Source: Myxococcales bacterium | Lineage (GTDB): Bacteria > Myxococcota_A > Polyangia > Nannocystales > Nannocystaceae | NCBI GenBank assembly: GCA_020633335.1 | Contig: JACKDU010000004.1 | Span: 496,001 to 560,000, forward strand | Direction: 5' to 3' | Length of the DNA: 64,000 bases | Shown here: positions 47,601-55,251 of the stretch, piece after piece | How the letters are laid out: each line of letters begins with the position of its first letter | How positions within the stretch are numbered: position 1 is the first letter of the stretch | Program-made: the position numbers and the translations under genes | The notes under the pieces: model-generated | Databases searched by the model: none | The model's input: only the letters and a program-made list of their open reading frames with translations | What the model was told of the DNA's origin: nothing

Positions 47601-47971
47601 ATCAGCGGGCGCGGGCGATCACCGCGCTCCGCATGGCCGAGCGCTACTACCGCAAGGCCACCAACCGGATCCACATGGGCCGCTCCGCGCGGGCGCTCGA
47701 CGCCCTCCGCCAGGTCGTCAGCCACCTGACGACCAGTGCGGCCGCGGTCGCCGAGGCCTGCGGCGTGGGCCAGATCGATCTCCTGGCCGGGCCTGTCGTC
47801 GTCACCGAGCGCGACCGCGAAGCGCTCGAGGCCGCCGGCGAGGACATCGTCGACCCGGCGGACACCATCGCCGGGCTCCAGGCCGAGCCCGAGCAGGCCC
47901 CCGAGGTGCAGGCCCCGGGAGTCGGCCGCGCGGTCCTCGACGCCTTCGGCAGCGAGGAGGCGGCCGAGTGA
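41627..47971 (+). CDS. Giant N6-methyltransferase-like/SNF2-type helicase
   Basis: A 2,114-residue protein resembling the N12-class adenine methylase/helicase proteins of plasmids, integrative elements and phages (relatives of P1 DarB). The methyltransferase part has motif I EPSAGIG at about 167 and catalytic NPPY at 251. The SNF2-like ATPase has Walker A DVGVGKT (Lys844), motif II DEAQ at 1052, SATP near 1107 and motif VI QRNGRAYRQG near 1426. About 600 residues of unassigned C-terminal sequence follow. Such proteins protect or process element DNA; restriction avoidance or replication are candidates. ATG 41627 has GGGAG eight bases ahead; a TTG at 41612 is in frame. Confidence 0.88.
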   Translation: MDGVELLSRILPPWRQVAASAVGVAYFDGFIARQRPAIVSLLGEWIERRRARVETPATTPIAVEAPPDEWTAARREKANLAAMELLASKKTGTMTDAERSVLLGYSGWGGLSIEKNRAKFPEGWDPDTFGLIHEYYTPTKVARAVAEALCPFLPDLASRDGVLHALEPSAGIGRFMLALNQATCEHPPLHWTAVELSPIAASILPHIFPGADINAMSFEEWLHRTTTRGARQKGVEVAARDQGKIRLVISNPPYGRRGVSAKWDEAPEYAENEAFAYFLRRGLDLLAPMGIGVFLIPAGFMTGVGAGRRLLREKVLRRHHLMSAFRMPSEIFPGANLVTDLLFFRARGGELAEVDEGDRFIVDGNYFDEFSEHILGTEEGRGHEDDDAPDRPQGRHRHKVVGSFEGLPVFAERTLCSACIVRPTAFAPATASRLVRRVDTGDLTPLLAAAVSLGSRVADYLAERANGTPRAVELWPELLQSLRDFQRAPEVIEIGAQNPWLWMDLRRLAEQENPGAQSFLNAFSKAGEIAAPITQRPEVEERFAGEPSDLLGQAEYLYRSRRRLTIDELLDFHQDQGGTLSRADALARLFRADWCVDGGGLRELVPLRDYVTGDLWPKLDRLDFANNDRRPAGIPDDQLQRQRNRLLAAIAPVEFEDIDAVSPGDGYIPLELVAAWISETINEHYGAIALERQGGLVQVADAGYGDLKKAPLDPEALWLIGWLNHDNTFFAPNRLHHDDPEADRVEAESGLRDLKVWDYRASYERAWKANFAAWLREDNTRMEAVRDAYNRAFRRFVRREYSGEPIDIARWGGQIRLAPHQNAAIRRVLEARGGLIAFDVGVGKTYTGLGILARARQEGWGRRPVVLVPMSLVWKWYRDFRRCLPDYRVAVIGSQRRELQGGPRLKEANLRLAAGEITKEQHRQMITVADADKATDRAAKWSAFQAGLYDAVILSYTALNLTAVDLDAIIAYAEQTPAIRRIVSLQERNEQSRKAKGKRPSAAKKKATERKKAIAEASVKSFIMDQLDIDDRRGLDPGIRWDDLGIDLLIVDEAQNFKNLYGPEQREGGVPKFMSLPAGGSKRAWQLDFRSHFVRQRTGGSGVVLLSATPAKNSPLEFYNILQYVDHDAFVKVGIHDPEEFIDRYLKIESRDVLDANFDIVKKSAVVGFQRLDEIRGILDRYSEFRTAEEVGIKLPQPRVQRVDVQMDDAQELKYDELVATMTDRLEALLKGERASAAGVLGDMVRMSLIALHADLDEGYDWTNALEGGLATRKVSATALTRWVDRGWAVVDTDREKDTATIRRDLPRPDYHSPKFQAVAERVAAQPECGHIIFCEPVATHRWIVEVLVENGIPRERIAVMNAQATDANARLQIADGFNGDEEEGKEPLYDVIIANSVAYEGVDLQTRTCAIHHVDLPWTPADLEQRNGRAYRQGNTLGTIEILYYIAQGSMDGYRFAVIHGKRGWLASLLESQDRDTNNPAAQQDFSPEELLEYIARDKGKVRGLLEKRKEQKREEERQRQATNAAILMRQAAGRYRDARRLATENPARATQLRQEAEERLTSLARASTDVWPWDKAMYAFREVDGIVLSDGSALVFEGMRIVQRGAGPEGEVRAIEFGQVRDTKSGPVIGMRRAGEARWGSAGPTAIAELQITPAHLEAAKTEWPEDDEAEATISLDQTIARLDSWRRIGWEGATDLFRATWWERRGAAIAEQLARRGDEAERLPVVVDGELQLRGGPAIRDGVLLPPTAAGWESYLELAPLTGEPWAALRDVGDLWWGRRIPRDLLAKPPVLDDETALARLRKQLARARELHDLSPREVAEWLSEQELDDAADFLDGYLDEPTRAFDEFASELRRKLIDSLGKRWSTRAALWHDGRPYIDPFVLLEDAAKGGRKYVLAQRVPDEAVRRVYIDEPVGAGAPYTIAEGTLRKVDRIWEVYDQEDGDLIEAVWHRYTRLLRALELVPAYLGEAHDLLEVAAEAIESPKCQGDQRARAITALRMAERYYRKATNRIHMGRSARALDALRQVVSHLTTSAAAVAEACGVGQIDLLAGPVVVTERDREALEAAGEDIVDPADTIAGLQAEPEQAPEVQAPGVGRAVLDAFGSEEAAE

Positions 47972-48030
47972 CAACCGGCTCCCACGCACTCGCCCCCGCC
48001 CACATCCCCCTGGAGGAGGACCCACCCGCC

Positions 48031-48222
48031 ATGCCGAACCCGACCCCACGCAAGGACGCCGAGGAGGCCGTCAACCACGCCTACGAGCAGGAGGCGAAGG
48101 CCCTCATGAAGGCCCAGCGCCTCCGCTTCATCCTCGGGATCACGGTCTCCGCCGGCCTCGGCTTCGGCCTCGGCGCCTTCACGACCTACAAGATCGCCTG
48201 CTCGCTCAGGCCCCGCCGCTAG
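48031..48222 (+). CDS. Small single-span membrane protein
   Basis: A 63-residue protein: a helical charged start (DAEEAVNHAYEQEAKAL) and one membrane segment near the end (FILGITVSAGLGFGLGAFTTY) with a basic tail. The ATG has GGAGGAGGA about ten bases before it. A GTG at 47968 overlapping the helicase stop is an alternative that adds 21 residues. It keeps the pattern of small one-span proteins in this block. Confidence 0.65.
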   Translation: MPNPTPRKDAEEAVNHAYEQEAKALMKAQRLRFILGITVSAGLGFGLGAFTTYKIACSLRPRR

Positions 48223-48232
48223 GAGGACGACG

Positions 48233-48454
48233 ATGACGACGCGAAGACTCAACTTCGGCCGCTGCCTGGCCCGCCTCACGCTGCACACGCTGCGCCACTT
48301 CGACCGCGGCCGCGACCTCGACGACGCCGTCTTCGAGGGCACGGCCGATCTCCTGGACGACATCGCCGTCCGCCTCGATCCCGAGGACGGCCACGACATC
48401 CACCGGATCGCCCACCGGATCCGCATCACCAACGACGAGAGGCACCGCACCTAG
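48233..48454 (+). CDS. Small basic/acidic helical protein, unknown
   Basis: A 73-residue protein, helical, with mixed Arg/Asp clusters (LHTLRHFDRGRDLDDAVFEG). TAGGAGGACG lies before the ATG, giving a strong ribosome site, and the gene is tightly packed between the one-span protein and the coiled-coil protein. No family recognised. Confidence 0.6.
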   Translation: MTTRRLNFGRCLARLTLHTLRHFDRGRDLDDAVFEGTADLLDDIAVRLDPEDGHDIHRIAHRIRITNDERHRT

Positions 48455-48464
48455 GGAGGCCGCC

Positions 48465-50279
48465 GTGGACAAGCACGAGAACGACGAGAATGACGCGCTC
48501 TTCGACCCGCAAGCGCTGGCGAAGGTGCTCACGCTGACGGCAGCCTGCACGCTCCGACGATGGGCGAGCAAGCACGACGAGCGCGCCGCGATCATCCGCA
48601 AGTGCGACGCACGGCTGAAGGAGCTGGACGAGGAGGAGCGGAGCGGCTCCCGAAGGCGCGGTCGCCGGCAAAGCCCGCCAAACGATGAAGTTACCCGCCT
48701 CAAAGAGCAGCAGGAGGCGCAGGCGCGCGCGGTGGAGACGCTTACCGAGGCGCTCAAGGAGAACCAAGCGGCCCACGCGGCGCGCATGGAAGCCATGCAG
48801 GAGTCGATCACGAAGCTCGCCGAGCGCCGCGCAGACTCGGATATCGAGGAGATCCGGCGCTCCCACGAGGCGCGCATGAACGCCGTGATCGGGGAGATCC
48901 AGCGCTCCCATGAGGCGCGCATGGACGATATGCGGGAGATGATCACGAAGCTCGCCGAGCGGCGATCGGACGTGGAAATCGCGCAGATTCGCCAAGAGGC
49001 GCGCATGGACGGGATCGTCAACGCCGTCAACGTGCTGGTGGAGAGGATGAACGCAGACCAAGCCGGCGCGCCGCGGCGGAGCGAACGACGCCAGCATCGT
49101 CGGCTCCCCGCACGGCTCCGCAGCGTCGCAAGGGCAACTCGCGGGCTCGACGGTGAACCCTCGCCGGTCGATCCATCGATGACGAGTGAGCCGGCGCCCA
49201 CGCTCGTCGATCCGGCGCCGGTCGACACCGCAGGAGCGCCGCCGAACCCGAAGCGGGAATTGGTCTCAGAGGCCGCGGCGGTCGAGATCGCGGAAATCGA
49301 GTCGGTCGCTCTCACGGCGCCTTTGAGCGCGAGACCGGCGGCTGAGATCGCAGCAGTCGTGGTCAAGGCCGGCGAGGTCTTGGTGCCCCCGATTGCCGAG
49401 ATCGCAGAGATCGCCGAGGCGCTCTCGACAGCGGTGGCGGACTCGCCCTCCTCGGAGGTTGAGGTCGCGAAGGCCGAGGTCGTCGCCATCTCGGGACCGG
49501 CGTTGATCACCGAGGTCAAGGCTGCCGACGAATTGACCCCGTCCCTTCAAGACGTGGAGGTCGAGGTCGTCACGCTCGCGGCGTCGTCGAGCGCGAGCCT
49601 GGCGTCGATTTCCGAGCGAGACCGGAGCTCAGAGTCCCACGATCCGCTCGCCGCGACGCCCCCGTCGATCGAGCTCGCCGAGTTCCCAACGTCGTCAAGC
49701 CCGACCGCAGCCGAGACCTCCGTCCTGACCGACACGAGCATCGACGATCCAGACGATGTCTCCTGGGGCAGCTCCACGGCGCTCTGCGTCCTGCCGGAGA
49801 TCGATGAGCCCCCAGACGAGGCGTCTCGGCTGATCGATGAGGCCAGCCGCGAGATCGACACGGCGCTCGCGGCCAATGCCCGCGGGGACCACCGGACCGC
49901 CAACAAACACTGGCACCGCGCCGATGAGCTCGCCACGCGGACGTGCCTTGCGAAGCCCGACGCCGAGGCGAGACGCTCGCTCGGCAACCTCCGCTTGCGG
50001 CGCGCTCTCTCGATGACGCGGGCAGGCGATCCCCGAGCCATCAACATCTCCTCGAGCGCCACGCTCCTCGCCTTCGAGGTCGCCAAGGCGAGGGCGACCC
50101 CCGAGCACCTGACGGAGCTCGACGCGACCGCCACGGAGTACCAGGAGATCGCCAAGCGCTTCGGCCGCGACGTCAGCGGGGACGACCTACTCGAAGCGAT
50201 CCGTACCTTCGTCGAGGTCGAGCGCCCCGTGATCTCCGGCGCCGACGATCTCTTGGCGCTCATGGAGGCAACGTCATGA
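48465..50279 (+). CDS. Coiled-coil protein with TPR-like C-terminus
   Basis: A 604-residue protein from GTG (GGAGG before it). Residues 30-205 form a long coiled coil with repeated units (RRSHEARMNAVIGEIQ, QRSHEARMDDMREMI). Residues 215-430 are low-complexity Ala/Val/Glu/Ser. The C-terminal 150 residues (ASRLIDEASREIDTALAANA ... KHWHRADELATRT) are tetratricopeptide-like. The section coding LITEVKAADELTPSLQDVEV (about 49506-49560) has a close copy at 56276-56330 in a gene remnant. A structural or spanning role is suggested by the long coil; no enzymatic motif was found. Confidence 0.75.
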   Translation: MDKHENDENDALFDPQALAKVLTLTAACTLRRWASKHDERAAIIRKCDARLKELDEEERSGSRRRGRRQSPPNDEVTRLKEQQEAQARAVETLTEALKENQAAHAARMEAMQESITKLAERRADSDIEEIRRSHEARMNAVIGEIQRSHEARMDDMREMITKLAERRSDVEIAQIRQEARMDGIVNAVNVLVERMNADQAGAPRRSERRQHRRLPARLRSVARATRGLDGEPSPVDPSMTSEPAPTLVDPAPVDTAGAPPNPKRELVSEAAAVEIAEIESVALTAPLSARPAAEIAAVVVKAGEVLVPPIAEIAEIAEALSTAVADSPSSEVEVAKAEVVAISGPALITEVKAADELTPSLQDVEVEVVTLAASSSASLASISERDRSSESHDPLAATPPSIELAEFPTSSSPTAAETSVLTDTSIDDPDDVSWGSSTALCVLPEIDEPPDEASRLIDEASREIDTALAANARGDHRTANKHWHRADELATRTCLAKPDAEARRSLGNLRLRRALSMTRAGDPRAINISSSATLLAFEVAKARATPEHLTELDATATEYQEIAKRFGRDVSGDDLLEAIRTFVEVERPVISGADDLLALMEATS

Positions 50280-50881
50280 GCGACGATGTCGACAAGCTCC
50301 GCTCCCAGCTTTACCTCGACCTCGGCGCCTTCGTCGACCTCCGCCGCGCCGCGAAGGACCCCGACGATCCCAAGTGGCGCGCCGAGGCGCTGGTTTGGAT
50401 CAACAAGGTCTACCGCTACGCCACCCTCGACGGGCGCCGCCGCTTCCTCGACGAGATGAAGCTCCCGGGCGCCGACCAGAAGCGCCGCATGGCCTTCGAC
50501 GTCTGCCGCAAGCAGGGCGGCGACGAGGCGGCCTGCCGGACCAAGGCCGAGACGCTCCCCCTCTTCCGCGGCATCTTCGAGGCGTTCCCGAAGGTCAACG
50601 CGCTCAAGGAGTGGTACGCGGCGCCGATCACCCAGCTCGTCGGCACCTACGACCCGAAGAACCCGCCCGCCGAGGATCTCAAGGACTGGCGCGACACCCT
50701 CCGCGAGGAGAGCCCGGGGACGGCCTACTTCGTCGATGGGGTCGAGGCCGTGGGCGAGGCGGCGGAGTCGCTCGGCGACGCCCTCACGCCGACGATCGCG
50801 TGGTGGAAGGTCGGCGTCGCGCTGGCCGGGACGGCCCTCGTGGGCGCGGTCGCATACCGCGTCGCAACGGCGCGAAGATGA
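50276..50881 (+). CDS. C-terminally anchored membrane protein
   Basis: A 201-residue protein whose ATG overlaps the previous stop (ATGA). The body is helical with two cysteines (FDVCRKQGGDEAACRTK) and the C-terminus holds a membrane segment (WWKVGVALAGTALVGAVAY) with a short basic tail. The layout matches other tail-anchored proteins of the block (213 and 622 aa). Family unknown. Confidence 0.75.
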   Translation: MSDDVDKLRSQLYLDLGAFVDLRRAAKDPDDPKWRAEALVWINKVYRYATLDGRRRFLDEMKLPGADQKRRMAFDVCRKQGGDEAACRTKAETLPLFRGIFEAFPKVNALKEWYAAPITQLVGTYDPKNPPAEDLKDWRDTLREESPGTAYFVDGVEAVGEAAESLGDALTPTIAWWKVGVALAGTALVGAVAYRVATARR

Positions 50882-51003
50882 GCGGTCGCATGCTCTCGAT
50901 CAGGACCTGGGCGATTCGTAGAGTCAGATACGTAGCTCCGGCGGCTCCCGCCCCGCTCGGACGCTCGGTGACGACGCGCGGGCGAAGCGAGACCTCCGTA
51001 TGA
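50878..51003 (+). CDS. Possible 41-aa coupled peptide
   Basis: A short frame, MSGRMLSIRTWAIRR in its first part, that overlaps the upstream stop by ATGA and whose own stop overlaps the next ATG by ATGA. This double coupling suggests it is translated. It is basic and could simply be a linker that couples the two genes. Chance occurrence is possible. Confidence 0.35.
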   Translation: MSGRMLSIRTWAIRRVRYVAPAAPAPLGRSVTTRGRSETSV

Positions 51004-51683
51004 ACCGCAACTCCCCATGCCCGTGTGGAAGCGGGCGCAAGTTCAAGCGATGCTGCGGCGCCCGAGCCGAGGCAGAGTCGAGGCAGGCCATCCGGCAGGC
51101 CGCGAAGACACAGGTTCGTTCGCTCGGGCTCCAGCCCGGCGATGACGCCAACCAATGGCGGCGACTAGCGCGATTCCTCGACCAGACGGCGCGCGACCGA
51201 GGGACCTCGCGCGCGGAGCTGGCTGAGCTCTCGGGCTTCGATCTGGCGCTGGTCAACCATGCCCTGGACTTCTCTGGCCCGTTCCCGCTCGAAGCGCTCT
51301 CTGCGCTCGCCGTCGTCCTCGATGTCACCGTGGAGATGCGAGCCGTCCGCACGATACCGGAGGCGTCCGCATGCCTCGCCCGGGCGGTGGAGGAGAACAC
51401 GTCGCTTCCGCCGTGGCTCGCGCGCTGCCTCGCCCGAGGAAGGACAGCCTCGGACTTCAAGATGCTGGCGACGCTCTTCGCGGGGACCGAGGTCGTCATC
51501 AACGACGTCAGGGGCGAGTTCATCCATGCACTGGCGATCGTCGGCGAGGCTCTGGAACGAGAGGAGACCAACGACGCGGAGGCGCTCCTGGACACGATGA
51601 TCCGCGCCGCGGAGCAAGGCGAACTGCGCGAAATGTCGGTGCCGACGCTATCGCCCGCGGTGCAGGCGCATCTGATCGCGTGA
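51000..51683 (+). CDS. SEC-C motif protein with helical domain
   Basis: A 227-residue protein opening with the SEC-C zinc motif (CPCGSGRKFKRCCG at residues 7-20), which in other proteins binds zinc and mediates contacts with nucleic acid or partners. The middle contains an HTH-like segment (RAELAELSGFDLALVNHAL) resembling lambda-repressor type helices, then a helical end. It is the last intact gene of the plus-strand block. A regulator is a reasonable guess. Confidence 0.8.
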   Translation: MNRNSPCPCGSGRKFKRCCGARAEAESRQAIRQAAKTQVRSLGLQPGDDANQWRRLARFLDQTARDRGTSRAELAELSGFDLALVNHALDFSGPFPLEALSALAVVLDVTVEMRAVRTIPEASACLARAVEENTSLPPWLARCLARGRTASDFKMLATLFAGTEVVINDVRGEFIHALAIVGEALEREETNDAEALLDTMIRAAEQGELREMSVPTLSPAVQAHLIA

Positions 51684-51708
51684 CTCGCCCTTGGGGCCGG
51701 TCGACGCC

Positions 51709-51840
51709 GTGACGAACTTGGCTCTGCCTGCCGCCGACGAATTCGCCCACGCCCTCGAGGCGGCCGCGACCGCCAGCGGCGAGCCGATCGCGTCCACGCG
51801 ACGCTGTCCCCTCGGACACCTCGGCTGTGACGAGAACCCC
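51709..51840 (+). pseudogene. Possible truncated gene start at block end
   Basis: GTG 51709 opens a frame TNLALPAADEFAHALEAAA that looks coding for about 40 codons and then runs antisense through the next gene. It may be the 5' piece of a gene of the block, cut where the 51.84-56.09 kb cassette begins. No ribosome site is compelling. Confidence 0.3.
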
Positions 51841-52743
51841 CTAATACCCGAATGCGCTCCCCACCCGCGCCCACACGTTCGGCGTCGGCGGCTTCTCCCG
51901 CAGCCGCTTCCAGGTCTCCACGAACGGCGTCTCGCGCGCCTGCCTGACCAGCTGGGCGATGCGCTTCGAGTTCGGGTTCACGGTGTTCACCACTCGCCCG
52001 AGCGCGGCGAAGCCCAGGTACGTCGCGGTCCGCCGCGCCGGGCTCCAGTGCACGCCGCAGAGCTCGGCCATCCAGCGGGGCGCCAGGGGGATGGCACCCT
52101 GGGCGAAGAGGCGGGTGACGTGGGCTATCCAGCGGGGGCCCTCGGGCGGGCCCTCGAGCACGAAGCGGACGACGTTCATGGCCGACTCGGAGACGCACAG
52201 GCGGCCGCGCTGGCTCTCGAGGTAGGCGCGCATCTCGGCGCGGGTTTGGGGGACGCGGTCGGCGGGGATGCCCAGCAGCCCGGCGACCGGGGTCATCTCG
52301 CGGTAAAACTGGGCGAACTCGGCGTCGGTGAGGCGCTCGACGTAGTGGTGGTGCACCGTGATCATGGTGTGCACCTGGGTGCAGTGGACCCAGAGCAGGG
52401 ACTCGACGTCTTGGGCCGAGTAGCGCTGGCGGGTGACCGGGTCGAAGCCGCGGACCCGCTTGTGCAGGCCGTCGACGAGCTTGCCGGCGGCCTCTGCGTC
52501 CTTGCGCAGACCGTAGACGGTGGTGATCACGTACGCGCCGGTGCGGTCGAAGCGGCCGAGCGGGTCCTCGCCGAAGTCGCTGTACTGGACCACGCCGGCG
52601 AGCGCGTGGGGGTGCATGGCCTGGCACCACAGGGCGCGCAACATCGACACGATGGGGAGCGCCGCGGCGGCCACGCGATAGGCGACGCCCTCGGGATCGA
52701 GGAAGGGCGCGTCGGGGTCGGGGTCGAGCGCGGCGTGGGCCAT
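51841..52743 (-). CDS. MpaB-like oxygenase (DUF2236 family)
   Basis: A 300-residue protein of the oxygenase MpaB / latex-clearing protein superfamily (DUF2236), heme-dependent oxygenases or related proteins. Typical features are the long helical make-up, LWCQAMHPHALAGVVQ near residue 38, the segment HCTQVHTMITVHHHYVERL near 125 with histidines, and RWIAHVTRLFAQG. Substrate unknown. GCGCC-rich sequence with GGAGG precedes the ATG. Codon use (more CTG, CGG and GCG in some genes) differs from the block to its left, suggesting a separate origin. Confidence 0.8.
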   Translation of the reverse strand: MAHAALDPDPDAPFLDPEGVAYRVAAAALPIVSMLRALWCQAMHPHALAGVVQYSDFGEDPLGRFDRTGAYVITTVYGLRKDAEAAGKLVDGLHKRVRGFDPVTRQRYSAQDVESLLWVHCTQVHTMITVHHHYVERLTDAEFAQFYREMTPVAGLLGIPADRVPQTRAEMRAYLESQRGRLCVSESAMNVVRFVLEGPPEGPRWIAHVTRLFAQGAIPLAPRWMAELCGVHWSPARRTATYLGFAALGRVVNTVNPNSKRIAQLVRQARETPFVETWKRLREKPPTPNVWARVGSAFGY

Positions 52744-53208
52744 GGCGCCTCCTTGGGCGCGCCCATTCTACCAGGCCGGTGCGCCGTGATGCGCGGGCCG
52801 TCAATCGGCGCCCTCGTCGTCGGGGCGGAGCAGGACGCTGAGCCCGAAGAGGCGCGCGTTCTCCAGGTCGTTGTCGAAGACCGTGCGCCCGGCCGTCGCG
52901 CGACCGTCGTAGGAGCCAGCCAGGGCGGCGAGGTGGCCCACCACGGCGTCCCAGCGGGACGATGCGGGCGCGCCAAGTGCGCGCCTAGCCCTCCGCGAGC
53001 TCTTGGCTACCCCGTGTCTTTCTCGATTTCCCGCTTCAACCTCTTGGCCGCGCGAAGCATGACCCGGTTGCGGGGAGGGGCTTCGTCCGCCTATCCTGCG
53101 GCAATCCGCATGGGGTGTTTTCCTTGAACTTCTCGGGCGCCTGGACTTGGGCCTCTGTGCTTCCCCTCCGCCGGAGGAGAGCCGCTCACCTGCCAGCTCA
53201 CTGACGCG
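52744..53208. other. Gap with a possible gene remnant
   Basis: Within these 465 bases the minus strand at 52801-52970 encodes RTVFDNDLENARLFGLSVLL ending at a stop, which looks like the C-terminus of a protein whose start is gone. The rest (52971-53208) shows no gene; it should contain the promoter of the methyltransferase-like gene. Confidence 0.4.
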
Positions 53209-53997
53209 ATGAGCAGCGAGCAGCACTACGGGCAGGACAAGGCGCTGCAGTGGCGCCTGTACCGATCGCCGGCGCGGCCCTCGCCCACCGACCTGGCCTT
53301 GTATGCGGCGCACATCGAGCCGTCCGGGGGCTTCCTGCTCCTGGGCTCGACGCCCGAGCTGCGGTCGCTCGCGCGTCGACATGACAAGCCGCTCACCGCG
53401 GTGGACGCGAGCGTCGAGGCCTACCGCGCGCTGGAGGCCCTGGTGACGGTGCCTGGCGAGGAGCGCTTCGTCTGCTCCAACTGGCTGGAGATGGACCTCG
53501 GCGAGACCTTCGAGCTGGTCCTCGGGGACGGGGTCATCAACATGCTGCCGCCGGCGCTGCACCCCGCCCTGCTCGAGCGAGTGGCGGCGCACACCCGACC
53601 GGGCGGCCTCTTCATCCTGCACGCCCATGCCGTGACCGAGCCGGAGATGGCGACCCCCGAGGAGGTCATCCGCTGGTACCGGACCTCCGGGATGGAGCTG
53701 TACACCGCCACGGCCAATCACATGTGCGCGCTGTGGGCCAATCCCGCGGACGGCGGGGTGCCCACGCCCGACTTCCTGCTGCGCTACCGGCAGCTCCTCG
53801 ACGACGGCGTCATCGATCCGGAGGAGTACCGGGACGTCGAGGCGATGCTCCAGGGGGACGCCCTCACGCTCTACCTGGTCGACGTCGACCGGGTGCGCGC
53901 GCTCGCCGGGCCCTTCTTCGAGCTGGAGGCCATCCACTACAGCGACGACTACGGGTGTCCGCAGGCCAAGCCCTTCCTCCTCCTGCGGAGGCGCTGA
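53209..53997 (+). CDS. SAM-dependent methyltransferase-like protein
   Basis: A 262-residue protein with a class I methyltransferase layout: motif I GGFLLLGSTPELRSLA (residues about 40-55, with a degenerate glycine loop), LTAVDAS with the acidic residue that binds the SAM ribose, SNWLEMDLG, then FELVLGDGVINMLPP and a post-motif strand FILHAH. The C-terminal part (LELEAIHYSDDYG in substance) is as in small-molecule methyltransferases. It is convergent with the decarboxylase gene that ends at 54017. Substrate unknown. Confidence 0.7.
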   Translation: MSSEQHYGQDKALQWRLYRSPARPSPTDLALYAAHIEPSGGFLLLGSTPELRSLARRHDKPLTAVDASVEAYRALEALVTVPGEERFVCSNWLEMDLGETFELVLGDGVINMLPPALHPALLERVAAHTRPGGLFILHAHAVTEPEMATPEEVIRWYRTSGMELYTATANHMCALWANPADGGVPTPDFLLRYRQLLDDGVIDPEEYRDVEAMLQGDALTLYLVDVDRVRALAGPFFELEAIHYSDDYGCPQAKPFLLLRRR

Positions 53998-54016
53998 GCC
54001 CAGCGGCGGGCGCATC

Positions 54017-55189
54017 TCAAGAGACGTGGGTCAGGTAGTCCTCGTATCCGTACGCCCGCACGCGCTCCAGGCTGCCGTCGGCGTGCTCGAGGTAGACGTC
54101 CGGCTTGCGGATGCCGTTGAAGAAGCTGTTCTTCACCATGCTGTAGTCGCCGGCGTCGAGGAAGGTGACCCGATCCCCGACCTGCAGAGGTCTCTGGAAG
54201 CGATAGGTGCCGAAGACGTCGCCCGCCAGGCAGGTGAGCCCGGTCAGGATGTGCTCGTGGCCCCCGGCCTCGGCGTAGCGTTTGGGGTCGGTGCCCTTCT
54301 GGGCGATACCACCCGGGATGCGCCGCACCTCGTGGGGGTAGAGCAGCACGTCGGGCAGGTGGGCCTCGGCCGAGGTGTCGAGCACGACGACGCGTGGCTC
54401 GCGCTCCAGCACGTCGACCACCTGCGCCACCAGGCTGAAGGGCCGCGAGATCACCGCGTGCCCCGGCTCCAGCAGGATCTCGACCTGCAACCGCTCGGCG
54501 AGCTGCCTCAGCAGCCGGCAGAGCGCCTCGACCGGGTAGCCGGGCTCGGTGAACGAGATGCCGCCGCCCAGGCTCAGCCAGCGTATCTGCGGCAGCGCGA
54601 GCACCTCGGCGTAGAGCGCCTCGAAGCGGTTCAGCATCGACTCGAGGCGCTCGAAGTCGGCGTTCCGGCTGTTCGCGTGAAAGAGCAGGCCGTCGATCGC
54701 GTGCTCGAGCACTGCCTCGACGCTCAGCTCGTCCGGGTGGATGCCCAGCCGCGAGTGGGGCCGCGCGTAGTCCGAGAGGCTGCCGTGGTGACCCGGCACG
54801 CTCCCCGCGGCCAGGCCGGGGTTCACCCGCACCCCGGCTCGGTGGCCGGTCAGCCGGCCACGGTAGCGCGCGACCTGGGACCACGAGTTGAACACAACGT
54901 GCGTCGAGCAGGCGGCGAAGTCGTCGAAGTCGGCTTCCGTGAAGCCCGCGGAGTAGGACACGACGTAGCTGTCCTCCCCGAGCAGCTCGCGGGCATGACG
55001 GGCCTCGTAGGCGCCGCTGGTCACGACCCCGTCGGTGTGCGCGTAGATGCGCCGCAGGATCGGATCCATAGCGAAGCACTTGGTGGCGAAGAGCACCTTG
55101 CACCCCGCCTCGGTCCGGATCCGGTCCACGACCTCGAGGTTGCGGGCCAGCGCCTGGGCGTCACACACGAAGTACGGCGTCTGAGGCAT
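54017..55189 (-). CDS. nspC: PLP-dependent decarboxylase, carboxynorspermidine decarboxylase-like
   Basis: A 390-residue fold-III PLP enzyme related to NspC, which decarboxylates carboxynorspermidine or carboxyspermidine in polyamine synthesis. PLP lysine is Lys37 (LFATKCF); other marks are LLFHANSRNADFERL, SLGGGISFTEPGYP, EPGHAVISRPF and the C-terminal CLAGDVFGTYRF and GDYSMVKNSFFNG. ATG 55189 gives the family N-terminus (PQTPYFVCDAQAL) and has GAGGAG before it; the longer frame from 55270 is less likely. A carboxyspermidine dehydrogenase partner was not found here, so its substrate may differ. Confidence 0.82.
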   Translation of the reverse strand: MPQTPYFVCDAQALARNLEVVDRIRTEAGCKVLFATKCFAMDPILRRIYAHTDGVVTSGAYEARHARELLGEDSYVVSYSAGFTEADFDDFAACSTHVVFNSWSQVARYRGRLTGHRAGVRVNPGLAAGSVPGHHGSLSDYARPHSRLGIHPDELSVEAVLEHAIDGLLFHANSRNADFERLESMLNRFEALYAEVLALPQIRWLSLGGGISFTEPGYPVEALCRLLRQLAERLQVEILLEPGHAVISRPFSLVAQVVDVLEREPRVVVLDTSAEAHLPDVLLYPHEVRRIPGGIAQKGTDPKRYAEAGGHEHILTGLTCLAGDVFGTYRFQRPLQVGDRVTFLDAGDYSMVKNSFFNGIRKPDVYLEHADGSLERVRAYGYEDYLTHVS

Positions 55190-55251
55190 CGGTTCACGCT
55201 CCTCGGCGCCGTTGGCCGGGCATCGAAGCTGTGCGAGAGTCGCTTCGCACC

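Noticed and set aside
41627..47971. Giant protein as a standard type IIG or type I restriction enzyme
   Set aside because: The combination of N12-class methylase and SNF2-type motifs without a visible nuclease or specificity domain fits element-borne DarB-like proteins better.
44972..48049. 1,025-codon minus-strand frame
   Set aside because: Shadow of the giant methyltransferase/helicase gene; no recognisable domain.
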